Source: Deltaproteobacteria bacterium
Lineage (GTDB): Bacteria; Myxococcota_A; Polyangia; Haliangiales; JADYYK01
Direction: 5' to 3'
Length of the DNA stretch: 64,000 nucleotides
Assembly (NCBI GenBank): GCA_020853705.1
Contig: JADYYK010000156.1
Location: forward strand, 1 to 64,000
Of the stretch, positions 35,257 to 43,314 are shown piece by piece. A program made the translations under genes and the position numbers. How positions within the stretch are numbered: the first letter of the stretch is position 1; each line of letters starts with the position of its first letter. Under the pieces are notes generated by a model. That model had not been told where the DNA came from. It saw only the letters and a list, made by a program, of their open reading frames with translations, and searched no databases.

Positions 35257-36891
35257 ATGGCGATGCTGCGGGCAGGCTGGATCTGGATAGTGACGCTGGG
35301 GCTGGCGGGGTGTGCGGCGCGGGGCGGCCGCGCACCTGCGCTGCAGCAGGCGCCGGCCCCGGTGCGCCGTGCGCTGCCCGAGCTGATCGCGGCCGACAGC
35401 GCGCTGCTGGTCTATGTGCCGGCGCCCGAGCGCAGCCTGCGTGGGCTGCAGGCGCTGCTGGGCCGCCTGGGCGAGGATCGCGCGGTCGCCGCCACGGTGA
35501 CCATGCTCAGGCGGTCGCTGGCGGCGCGGGCGGGGCTGACCGAGGTGACCTCGCTGGCCGGGCTGGGCATCGATCCGCAGCGCCCGGTCGCGCTGACGCT
35601 GGATCAGGGGCGCCTGGTGCTGCGCGCCGCGACCGCCAGCGCCGAGCTGGTGCAGACCCGCTTCGACGCCGTGCAGCGCCAGCGCGGCGCGCGGATCTTC
35701 GAGGAGCCGGTGGGCGCCCAGCGCTGGCGCGTCGGGCGCGAGGCGCGCCACGGCGCCGCGATGGCGCTGGCGGACGTGGACGGCTGGACCGTGCTGGTGA
35801 CCGGGCTGCCCGACGCGGAAGCCGCGCGCCACGCGGTGCTGACGGCGGTGCTGGCCGCGCCGACGCGGACCATGGCGACCGAGGCGACCTTCGCGGTGGC
35901 GCAGGCCGCGGCGCCGGGGTCGCCGTTCCTCCTGCTGGCGCCGGGCGTGCTGGGGCTCGAGCGCGTGGCCGTGGGCGCCACGCCGTCCGGCGAGGGCGTG
36001 CGGATGTGGTTCGAGGGCGCGGTGCCCGAGCGCCAGCATGGCGTGCTGGCCGGGCTGTCTCATGGCGCTGGCGACGCCGGCGACGCCATGGCGGCGCTGA
36101 TCGGGGCTGACGCGCTGCTGGCGGCCAAGGGCGAGCTGGCGCTTGAGCTGCCCGCGCTGGCGCGGCTGCGCGCCGAGCTGCGGCCCTGGCTGGGCGCCGC
36201 GCAGCGCTGGCTGGGGCGCATCGGCCTCGGACGCATCGAGCTCGAGCGCGAGCTTCTGGAGCGCTCGCGCGGGCCGCTGGCCGCGGCGGTCTACATGCCC
36301 AGCCTGGGCTTCTTCCTGGCCCTGGGCGGTGGCGACGGCGAGACCCTGGTGGCCCGGCTGCCGGCCGCGCTGTCGCTGCGTGTGCGTGACCCGGCGGCGG
36401 CCAGCAGGTCGCTCGGCAGCCTGTTCGGCGCCAGCACCGCACGGCGGGGCCCGGGCTGGGTCGCGCGCAGCGTCGGCGGACGCGCCATCGACGTCCATGG
36501 CACCGCGGGGGGCAAGGTGTTCCGGGCGCTGACCAACAACGGCGACACCCTGGTCGGCGCGGCGCTGCACGGCGATCTGCTGGTGCTGGGCACCGGCGAG
36601 GGCTTCGATCGCACCCTGGAGCTGGCGCAGCGCGGCCCCGGCGCCACGTCGATCACCGACGCCGATCTGCCCAGCGACGCCCGCGCGGCGTTCCAGGCCG
36701 ACGATGGCAGCGTGGTCTACTCGAGCATGACGCCGGCGGCCGGCATCCTGGCGCTAGCCAGGGCGCGCGACGTGCGTGAGGTGGTGGCGCGCGGCGTGGC
36801 GTCACAGCTGCGCGACGTCGCCTTCAGCGCACGCCTGGGCAGCACGGGCGTCAAGGGCAGCCTGCAGCTGCGCCTGCGGGCGCGACGCTGA
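35257..36891 (+). CDS. predicted lipoprotein of unknown function
   Basis: 544 residues from the ATG at 35257, with AGGA six bases before it. Signal peptide and lipobox GLAGC (Cys at about residue 19). After an Ala/Pro spacer the body is dominated by Ala, Leu, Gly and Arg in long amphipathic segments, e.g. SALLVYVPAPERSLRGLQALLGRLGED and RGPLAAAVYMPSLGFFLALGGGDGETLVARLPAALSL. The overall plan, with repeated strand-turn units around GD and LG pairs, recalls DUF3352-like proteins, but this is a weak impression. There is no enzymatic signature. Confidence 0.65.
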   Translation: MAMLRAGWIWIVTLGLAGCAARGGRAPALQQAPAPVRRALPELIAADSALLVYVPAPERSLRGLQALLGRLGEDRAVAATVTMLRRSLAARAGLTEVTSLAGLGIDPQRPVALTLDQGRLVLRAATASAELVQTRFDAVQRQRGARIFEEPVGAQRWRVGREARHGAAMALADVDGWTVLVTGLPDAEAARHAVLTAVLAAPTRTMATEATFAVAQAAAPGSPFLLLAPGVLGLERVAVGATPSGEGVRMWFEGAVPERQHGVLAGLSHGAGDAGDAMAALIGADALLAAKGELALELPALARLRAELRPWLGAAQRWLGRIGLGRIELERELLERSRGPLAAAVYMPSLGFFLALGGGDGETLVARLPAALSLRVRDPAAASRSLGSLFGASTARRGPGWVARSVGGRAIDVHGTAGGKVFRALTNNGDTLVGAALHGDLLVLGTGEGFDRTLELAQRGPGATSITDADLPSDARAAFQADDGSVVYSSMTPAAGILALARARDVREVVARGVASQLRDVAFSARLGSTGVKGSLQLRLRARR

Positions 36892-36985
36892 GAGAGGGCG
36901 GGCACGCCCAGCAAGGGCGTGCGCATGGCTTGGGCGCCTCAGGGCCCAGAGGGCTCCGGGAGGTGTCTTCGACCCTCCAGCCGAG

Positions 36986-37005
36986 TTGACATAATGCATC
37001 TTATG
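36986..37005. other. AT-rich dyad between convergent genes
   Basis: TTGACA followed by the dyad CATAA-6-TTATG (36990-37005). This is a 20-base AT-rich island in DNA that is otherwise about 70% GC. No gene on either strand starts right after it. Possible protein-binding site or orphan promoter. Confidence 0.3.
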
Positions 37006-37011
37006 CGAAGC

Positions 37012-37052
37012 GCGATTCAGGGACGCCTTCAAAATGGCCGTTCCTGAATCGC
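37012..37052. terminator. long near-perfect stem-loop between convergent genes
   Basis: The left arm GCGATTCAGG (37012-37021) pairs with CCTGAATCGC (37043-37052). The stem continues inward by wobble and Watson-Crick pairs to about 16 base pairs around an 8-base AU-rich loop TTCAAAAT. It lies 39 bases beyond the stop of the DnaK-like gene and 120 bases beyond the lipoprotein stop. Confidence 0.5.
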
Positions 37053-37090
37053 CTCAGCCCCCAGGCCCAGGCCCTGGGCCTGGCCTGGCG

Positions 37091-38671
37091 CTAGCGCCTG
37101 ATCAGCTTCGGGAACTGGCCGGTGCGCTTCTGCGACATCTCGTCGATCTGGTTCTTCGACAGGCCCGAGGCGCCATCGATCCGGATCGACGTCGCCTTGC
37201 CGGTGGTCAGCTCCTTGGCGTCCACGCTGACGATGCCGTCGGCGTCCACCGTGAACGCGACCTCGACGCGCAGCGAGCCCCGCGGTCCACGCGGCAGATC
37301 GCCCAGCGTGAAGGTGCCCAGGTGGCGGTTGTCCTTCACCTCGGGCGCGCTGCCCTGGTAGACCTCCAGCGTCACCAGCTCCTGGTTGTCCTCGGTGGTC
37401 GCGAACACCTTGGTCTCGCGCGTCGGGATGGTCGTCTGTGCCGGGATGACCGGCGCGAAGCGGCCACCAGCGGCGCGGATGCCCAGCGCGTGCGGCGTCA
37501 CGTCCAGCAGCACCATCTCGGCCATGGCGCCGTCGCCGTCCATCATGCCGCTCTGGATGGCCGCGCCCATGGCCACGATCTCGTCGGGGTTGACCCCGCG
37601 CGACGGCTTGCGCTTGAAGATCTCCTCGACCTTGGCCTGGACCGCCGGCATGCGTGTCATGCCGCCGACCAGGACCACGCTGGTGATGTCGGCCTCGGTC
37701 AGCCGCGCGTCGCTGAGGGCGCGCCGGCACGGCGCCTCCAGCCGCGCCAGCAGCGGCGCCACCAGCAGCTCCAGCTCGCTGCGTGACACCTCCCGGATGA
37801 GGTGCTTGGGGCCAGCCGCCCCGACCGCCACGAACGGCAAGTTGATATCGGTGTTGAGCGCCGACGACAGCTCGTGCTTGGCGCGCTCGGCGGCGTCGCG
37901 CAGGCGCTGCAGCGCCACCGGATCGCCGGTCAGATCCAGGGCCTCCGCGGCCATGAACTCGGCCACCAGCTTGTGCACCAGCATCTGATCGAAGTCGTCG
38001 CCGCCCAGCGTGGTGTCGCCGTTGGTGGCCAGGACCTCGAACACCCCGGCCTGCGCACGCAGGATCGAGATGTCGAAGGTCCCGCCGCCCAGATCGAAGA
38101 CCGCGTAGACGCCATCCTTGTCCTGGTGCAGGCCGTAGGCCAGCGCGGCCGCGGTCGGCTCGTTCAGGATCGAACGCACCGTCAGCCCGGCCAGCAGCCC
38201 GGCGTCCTTGGTGGCCTGGCGCTGGACGTCGTCGAAGTACGCCGGTACGGTGACGATGGCCTCGCTGACCGCCTCGCCGAGGTAGTCCTCGGCCACCGTG
38301 CGCATCTTCTCGAGCACGTGCGCCGAGACCTCCTCGGGCGCGAAGGTGCGGTCGCCGACGCGGATCCAGGCGTCGCCGTTCTGGGCCACCGCGATCTCGT
38401 AGGGCATGGTCTGCTTCAGGCGATCGACCTCGGCGGAGCCCGATTTGCGGCCGATCAGCCGCTTGGCCGAGTGCACCGTGCGCCTGGGGTTGGTCACCGC
38501 CTGGCGCTTGGCGGGGGCCCCGACCAGGACATCACCGCCCTCGCTGAAGGCGACCATCGACGGCGTGGTGCGACCGCCCTCCTGGTTGTGGATGACGACG
38601 GGGTCGGTGCCCTCCATGACCGCGACGCAGGAGTTGGTGGTGCCGAGATCGATGCCGATGATCCTGCCCAC
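37091..38671 (-). CDS. DnaK (Hsp70) paralogue with truncated lid
   Basis: 526 residues, against about 640 for DnaK. The nucleotide-binding domain is complete: GIDLGTTNSCVAVMEG, VTVPAYFDDVQRQATKDAG, the DLGGGTFD loop and LVGGMTRMPAVQ. The substrate-binding beta-domain is present (NRHLGTFTLGDLPRGPRG and VDADGIVSVDAKELTTGK), but the protein stops just after the start of the lid (SGLSKNQIDEM, ending KLIRR). Without the lid, substrate is held poorly, so a specialised client or a regulatory role is likely. It follows a J-like gene by 36 bases, probably as its partner. This is unlikely to be the main housekeeping DnaK. Confidence 0.9.
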   Translation of the reverse strand: MGRIIGIDLGTTNSCVAVMEGTDPVVIHNQEGGRTTPSMVAFSEGGDVLVGAPAKRQAVTNPRRTVHSAKRLIGRKSGSAEVDRLKQTMPYEIAVAQNGDAWIRVGDRTFAPEEVSAHVLEKMRTVAEDYLGEAVSEAIVTVPAYFDDVQRQATKDAGLLAGLTVRSILNEPTAAALAYGLHQDKDGVYAVFDLGGGTFDISILRAQAGVFEVLATNGDTTLGGDDFDQMLVHKLVAEFMAAEALDLTGDPVALQRLRDAAERAKHELSSALNTDINLPFVAVGAAGPKHLIREVSRSELELLVAPLLARLEAPCRRALSDARLTEADITSVVLVGGMTRMPAVQAKVEEIFKRKPSRGVNPDEIVAMGAAIQSGMMDGDGAMAEMVLLDVTPHALGIRAAGGRFAPVIPAQTTIPTRETKVFATTEDNQELVTLEVYQGSAPEVKDNRHLGTFTLGDLPRGPRGSLRVEVAFTVDADGIVSVDAKELTTGKATSIRIDGASGLSKNQIDEMSQKRTGQFPKLIRR

Positions 38672-38707
38672 GGGGTCAATCTAGCCGAGACGGCAGCTGG
38701 CTTCCAA

Positions 38708-39562
38708 CTACTTGCCGAGGAACGACTTCCAGAAGCCCTTGCCCTTGCGCTTGCCGTCCAGCTCGGCGAGGGCGCGACGCGTGGGTTCGTGGCTGGCGTC
38801 GAGGCCCAGGCTGCGCTCGTACTGCTTCTGCGCCTCGTCGAGCTTGCCCTCGGCCAGCAGCTCGTGGCCCCAGACCAGGTACAGCAGCACGCGCCAGCGT
38901 CGCTCCTGGGCGTCCTCGGCGGCGACCGCATACAGGACCTTGCGGGCCTCGCCATGGCGGCCAGCCTGCGAGTCGGCCAGCGCGCGCTGGACCCGCTCCT
39001 CGCGCTCGCGTTGCTTCTGTACGGCCGCGCTGGATGGCTGTCCGGGACGCTGGGCCAGCGGGCGCGCCGCGGCGATGGGGTTGACGGCAGGAGAGACGGC
39101 CACCGGGGCGGCCGCAGGCGCGGTGCCCAGGCGCTGTGGCGCGCCATTCGGTGGCGTCGCCGCACGCGGGGGCGACCCGTTTGGCGGAGTGGTCGCCCGC
39201 GGTGGTAGGCCGATGGGGGCGGTGCCCTGGGCGACACGGCCAGGCGGCTGCGCCGCGGCGACCAGCCGCAGTCCAGGGGTCGCGGCTGGCGGCCCCCCTG
39301 CCCCGTTGCGCGCGCGCTGCCGGGCCAGATCCTCGTAGGCGCGCTTGAGCGCGATGAAGACCTCGAGCGCCAGCGCCCGGGCGTTGGCCTCCCCGCGGGC
39401 ATACCGGTTGGGGTGGTACTGCCGGCACGCCTGCAAGTAGGCGTCACGCACCACATGTTCGGCGGCACCGGCAGTCACACCAAGGATCTCGGACGGGGAC
39501 TTGGCCGCCCGAATGATGTTCAGGCGGGCCGAGAGCGCCCCCAGATTCACTGCATCCCCCAC
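38708..39562 (-). CDS. J-domain-like (HPN) protein with TPR-type C-terminus
   Basis: 284 residues. The N-terminal 90 residues have the J-domain pattern (SEILGVTAGAAEHVVRDAYLQACRQYHP and VFIALKRAYEDLA), but the invariant HPD is H50-P51-N52. The Asp is needed to stimulate Hsp70 ATPase, so its loss would normally stop that. A Pro/Ala/Gly linker (about 90-165) leads to TPR-like helices (RALADSQAGRHGEARKVLYAVAAEDAQERRWRVLLYLVWGHELLAEGKLDEAQKQYERSLGLDASHEPTRRALAEL). The gene is upstream of the lidless DnaK, and each lacks part of the normal machine. There is a good promoter at 39572-39599. Confidence 0.85.
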   Translation of the reverse strand: MGDAVNLGALSARLNIIRAAKSPSEILGVTAGAAEHVVRDAYLQACRQYHPNRYARGEANARALALEVFIALKRAYEDLARQRARNGAGGPPAATPGLRLVAAAQPPGRVAQGTAPIGLPPRATTPPNGSPPRAATPPNGAPQRLGTAPAAAPVAVSPAVNPIAAARPLAQRPGQPSSAAVQKQREREERVQRALADSQAGRHGEARKVLYAVAAEDAQERRWRVLLYLVWGHELLAEGKLDEAQKQYERSLGLDASHEPTRRALAELDGKRKGKGFWKSFLGK

Positions 39563-39571
39563 AACCCTCTT

Positions 39572-39599
39572 ACGATATCACTTCGAAAAAGATACTCAA
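39572..39599 (-). promoter_or_regulatory. promoter for the J-like/DnaK-like operon
   Basis: On the minus strand: TTGAGT (39599-39594), 16-base spacer, TATCGT (39577-39572), placed 10 bases before the ATG at 39562 and inside an AT-rich gap of 58 bases after the kinase gene. It suggests that this operon is expressed independently of the kinase. Confidence 0.45.
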
Positions 39600-39620
39600 A
39601 CGCTTCGATCAAGCGGTGGG

Positions 39621-41855
39621 TCACTTGCTGGGGGGCGGCACCTGGGCGGCCTGGTTGGTCTGACCACGGCTGGGGGCGTTGCCCTTCATGTTGTCGAGCG
39701 GGTTCGGGGTCGGCGACGCGTTGCTGGTGGCCTGGGGCACCGGGGCGTCGTTCAGCGACTGCTGCTGGAAGTCGCCCGCCTTGTCGACGGCGGACTTCTT
39801 CGACTTTTGCGGCGCGGGCTTGACCGGCTTCTCGGGCGCCTTCTTCTGGTCGATCACGGGCGCAAGCGTGGGGTCCTTGTCCTGGTTGGTGCTGCCGATC
39901 TTGTTACCTCCCTTGTCGTAGATGTCGGGCGGCGGCACCTTGGGCAGGTTGGGCGGCGGAGGCAACACGCCCCGGATGGGACCGACCTGGGCGTTCGACA
40001 CCACCGTGGTGGTGCGGAACGACTCGGGGACGAAGCGGGTGGCGGCGCCCCACGGGCTCCAGCTGCCCGCGCCACGGTCGGGGACGCAGCGCTCGCCGTC
40101 GAAGTGGTAGTGCGCCTCCTCGAGGCGCAGCTCCAGCGCCTCGGGCTGCTCGGTGTAGCGGTACTCGGCGGCCAGCGGGATGTGACAGCTGGCCTCGTTG
40201 GGGTGGTCCTTGTCGACGTGGTCGACCGAGGCCGCGAACACGGTCACGCCGGCCTCGCGCGTGGGGCGGAACTCGAACACGCGCAGGAACTCGCGCTCGC
40301 CGCTGCGAGGATCGGCGCTGTAGCCGGCCACACGGTCGCCGTCGCGCTCGAAGTAGCGCGTGGGGCCGCTGGGGATCTTCCAGTAACCCTTGAAGGACGT
40401 CACCGCATCCAGGTCGAAGTGCTCGCTCTTCGTGCTGTCGGCCGGCCCCAGGCGCAGCTCGCGGTGCGCCAGCTTGTAGCCGGGGCGCGCGACCACCAGC
40501 TCGATCAGGGCGCCCTGCTCCAGCGTGGTCTTGAGCGGCGTGGTGCCGATCACGACCTCGCCGCGGCGGACCTCCGCACCGGCCGGCGTCGACGTGATGC
40601 TGACCTCGCTGCGGGTGGCCGCCCCAGGCGTCGTGGTGCCCGGGGTCGCGCCGGCGCGGCGACCGCGCAGCCGGGTGACCGCGAAGACCACCACCACGGC
40701 AACCAGCACCAGCGCGGCGCCAGCCGCCGCCAGCCAGCGCGGCCGCGCGCCGCGCCCGCCCAGCCGGGTCAGGCCGCCGAGCTCGACCGCGGCGCCGGCG
40801 GCGCTGCCCAGCGCATGGGCGCCCGGCATGACCCCGACCGCCGCCTCCAGCTTCTCCAGGAAGGCCATGGCACCCTGCGGCCGATCCGCGGGCCGCTTGG
40901 CCATCGCCGACGCCACCGCCTCGGCCAGCAGCGGCGAGACCTCGCCCTCGGCGGTCTCGCCCAGCGGCGGCGGCGTGCCGCGGAAGTGCTCCTCCATCAG
41001 GCCGCTGTAGGTGGTGGCGCGGTAAGGCGGGCGACCCGCGAGCAGCTCGTAGGCCATCACGCCGAGCGCGTAGACGTCACTCTCGGGGGTGACCGGCTCC
41101 GACACCCACTGCTCGGGCGCCATGTAGGCGGGGGTGCCGATCCACGCCCCCTCGGAGGTCAGCGTGGCGGCGCGCTCACCGGTGGTGCGCTCGGCCAGCA
41201 CCTTGGCGATGCCAAAATCGAGCAGGCGCACCGACGGACGCGCGCCCTCGCGGGTGACGAAGACGTTGTCGGGCTTGAGGTCGCGATGGACGATGCCCCG
41301 GGCGTGCGCGGCCGAGAGCGCCTCGCACACCGGGCGCAGGAGCTCGACCACCTCCAGCGGTGGCAGCGGCCCGCGCCGGCGCAGCAGCGCGGCCAGACTC
41401 TCGCCCTCGAGCAGATCCATGACCAGGTAGATCCGCCCGTCGGGCAGCCGGCCCATGCCGAAGACGTCGACCACGTTGGGGTGGCGGATCAGGTTGACCG
41501 CGCGCGCCTCGCGCACGAAGCGCTCCAGCGCCTCGCCGGTGTCGGCCAGGCGGCGCTTGATGACCTTGATGGCGACCTGCTTGCCGATGACCGGATGCAC
41601 CGCGCGATAGACGTCACCCATGGCGCCGGCGCCGATCAGCCCCTCGATGGTGTAGTCCCCCAGGGTGGTCCCTGGGCCCAGCCGCTCGTCGCTGGCGCCG
41701 CTGCCGCCGGTGGAGCCAGCCAGCTCGACCGTGGCCGCCTGTCCGGCCTCGCTGCTGGCGGCCGCATCCCCTGCCCCGGTCAGCGCACGACCGTCCACCA
41801 GACAGGTCAGCTGGCCCGCCTTGTAGCTCGTCCCGCAGCTCGCACAAGTCGGCAT
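39621..41855 (-). CDS. transmembrane Ser/Thr protein kinase with PEGA domain
   Basis: 744 residues from the ATG at 41855, with GAGGG in front. A zinc-ribbon-like cap (C4, C7, C18) is followed by a kinase domain at about 67-330 with the full set of motifs: GAGAMGDVYRA, VAIK (K97), HRDLKPDN, DFG, and MAPEQW. A Pro/Gly stretch, one membrane helix (WLAAAGAALVLVAVVVVFAV), a PEGA-like domain (SITSTPAGAEVRRGEVVIGTTPLKTTL) and a periplasmic C-terminal part rich in Pro and Asn follow. It is likely an active sensor kinase, in contrast to the pseudokinase at 7.3 kb. Substrates are unknown. Confidence 0.92.
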   Translation of the reverse strand: MPTCASCGTSYKAGQLTCLVDGRALTGAGDAAASSEAGQAATVELAGSTGGSGASDERLGPGTTLGDYTIEGLIGAGAMGDVYRAVHPVIGKQVAIKVIKRRLADTGEALERFVREARAVNLIRHPNVVDVFGMGRLPDGRIYLVMDLLEGESLAALLRRRGPLPPLEVVELLRPVCEALSAAHARGIVHRDLKPDNVFVTREGARPSVRLLDFGIAKVLAERTTGERAATLTSEGAWIGTPAYMAPEQWVSEPVTPESDVYALGVMAYELLAGRPPYRATTYSGLMEEHFRGTPPPLGETAEGEVSPLLAEAVASAMAKRPADRPQGAMAFLEKLEAAVGVMPGAHALGSAAGAAVELGGLTRLGGRGARPRWLAAAGAALVLVAVVVVFAVTRLRGRRAGATPGTTTPGAATRSEVSITSTPAGAEVRRGEVVIGTTPLKTTLEQGALIELVVARPGYKLAHRELRLGPADSTKSEHFDLDAVTSFKGYWKIPSGPTRYFERDGDRVAGYSADPRSGEREFLRVFEFRPTREAGVTVFAASVDHVDKDHPNEASCHIPLAAEYRYTEQPEALELRLEEAHYHFDGERCVPDRGAGSWSPWGAATRFVPESFRTTTVVSNAQVGPIRGVLPPPPNLPKVPPPDIYDKGGNKIGSTNQDKDPTLAPVIDQKKAPEKPVKPAPQKSKKSAVDKAGDFQQQSLNDAPVPQATSNASPTPNPLDNMKGNAPSRGQTNQAAQVPPPSK

Positions 41856-41976
41856 GATCCCTCGCAGCTTATCGCAACTTGCTGTGGCCGAGGCCGTGAA
41901 CCTGAGTTCCCTCGCGGTCGAGTGCGAGGTTTGATACGCTCGCGAAGTCTTGCCCTTGCTCGACTTCCACAGGCTT

Positions 41977-43314
41977 TTGTCACGCTCCCCACGCATGGCG
42001 TTGGCCCTCCTGGTCACCCTGGGGGCGTCGTGCAGCTTCGACTCCAAGGGGCTGGGGTCGCCCCGTGATGCAGGTCCCGACAGCGGCGTCGGCGACAGCG
42101 GGCCGCCAGGCGATGGTGGTCCGGGCGATGATGGCGGCCCCCAGGACGCCGGCCCCGACGCAGCCCCGGACGCCCAGCTCTGTCCAGGTGATCAGCTCGG
42201 CTTCACCATCTCGAACGTCGAGCCCTGCGTGGTCCCGGTGGGGGCCACCGCGCTCAACTTCAACCAGCCCGGGTCGTACCTGGTCAACACCCTGTCAGGG
42301 GCGGTCGCGCCGCCCATGGGCGCCAGCTTCCTGCTGCCGGGCAGCGTGCTGGTGCAGCAGACTGGCAGCACCGAGATGGTGCGCGTGGTCTCGGTGTCGT
42401 CGTTCGCGGTCACCGCCGGGACCAGGGTGCGGGTCATCGGTGGGCCTCCGCTGGTCATCGTGTCGCGCGGCGACGTGCTGGTCGCGGGCACCATCGACGC
42501 CAGCGCCAACGAGATCGAGCCCGCCACGCCAGTGCCCGGCGGCGCGCTGGAGCGCGGCGCCTGCGGGCCTCGCGCTGGCAACGATGGGCGTGACTCGACC
42601 GATAGCCAGGGCGGCGGGGGCGGCGGCGGCGGGGGCGCGTTCCAGGGCGCTGGCGGTGATGGTGGGGATGGCGCCGGGCAGGGTCGCGGCGCCAAGGGAC
42701 CCAAGGGCGTCAAGCCGACGGCGCTGACGCTGATCCCGCTGCGCGGTGGCTGTCCCGGTGGCAACGGCGGCAGTGACAACGAGGCCAGCGCGACCGATCC
42801 CGCCATCGGTGGCGAGGCCGGCCTGGGCGGCGGCGCCATCCAGATCTCGGCAGGCAACGTGCTGACCGTGTCGGGAGGGATCTCGGTGTCCGGGGCGGGC
42901 GGCGGCGGTGGCGACGTGCACAGCGGCGGCGGCGGTGGCGGCTCGGGCGGCGGGATCTTGCTCGAGGCCAAGGTCGAGATCCGCACACCGGGGATCCTGG
43001 TGGCCGCTGGTGGTGGTGGCTCGTCGGGCGGCGGGTCGACCTCGGCGCAGGGCGCCCCCGGCGGTGATGGTCATGACGATGATGGTGTCGCGGCCAGCGG
43101 TGGCGACTGTGGCGGGATCAACTGCGCGGGCGGGCGCGGCGGCGGTGGCGGCGCGGGCCTGCTGTTCGACGGCGCCCCGGGCGTCGATGCCTTCATGAAC
43201 ACCAGCGGCGGTGGTGGTGGCGGCGGTGGCGGGGTCGGCCTCATCCAGCTGCGCTCGGCGTCGGTCCCGTTGATGGGCATGCGCCACCCCCCGGCCATCA
43301 CGGGCGGGCTGTGA
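41977..43314 (+). CDS. glycine-rich lipoprotein, copy 1
   Basis: 445 residues with the start at TTG 41977 (MSRSPRMALALLVTLGASC), chosen because it gives a basic n-region; a TTG at 41950 and an ATG at 41995 are alternatives. Lipobox GASC, then CSFDSKGL and an Asp/Gly/Pro spacer. The middle has a strand-rich domain (FNQPGSYLVNTLSG, RVRVIGGPPLVIVSRGDVLVAGTIDA) and the second half is dominated by poly-Gly runs broken by ordered motifs (RGGCPGGNGG, QISAGNVLTVSGGISVSG, SGGGILLEAKVEIRT). It is a surface or matrix lipoprotein. The next gene overlaps it (GTGA) and is a clear paralogue. Confidence 0.82.
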   Translation: MSRSPRMALALLVTLGASCSFDSKGLGSPRDAGPDSGVGDSGPPGDGGPGDDGGPQDAGPDAAPDAQLCPGDQLGFTISNVEPCVVPVGATALNFNQPGSYLVNTLSGAVAPPMGASFLLPGSVLVQQTGSTEMVRVVSVSSFAVTAGTRVRVIGGPPLVIVSRGDVLVAGTIDASANEIEPATPVPGGALERGACGPRAGNDGRDSTDSQGGGGGGGGGAFQGAGGDGGDGAGQGRGAKGPKGVKPTALTLIPLRGGCPGGNGGSDNEASATDPAIGGEAGLGGGAIQISAGNVLTVSGGISVSGAGGGGGDVHSGGGGGGSGGGILLEAKVEIRTPGILVAAGGGGSSGGGSTSAQGAPGGDGHDDDGVAASGGDCGGINCAGGRGGGGGAGLLFDGAPGVDAFMNTSGGGGGGGGGVGLIQLRSASVPLMGMRHPPAITGGL

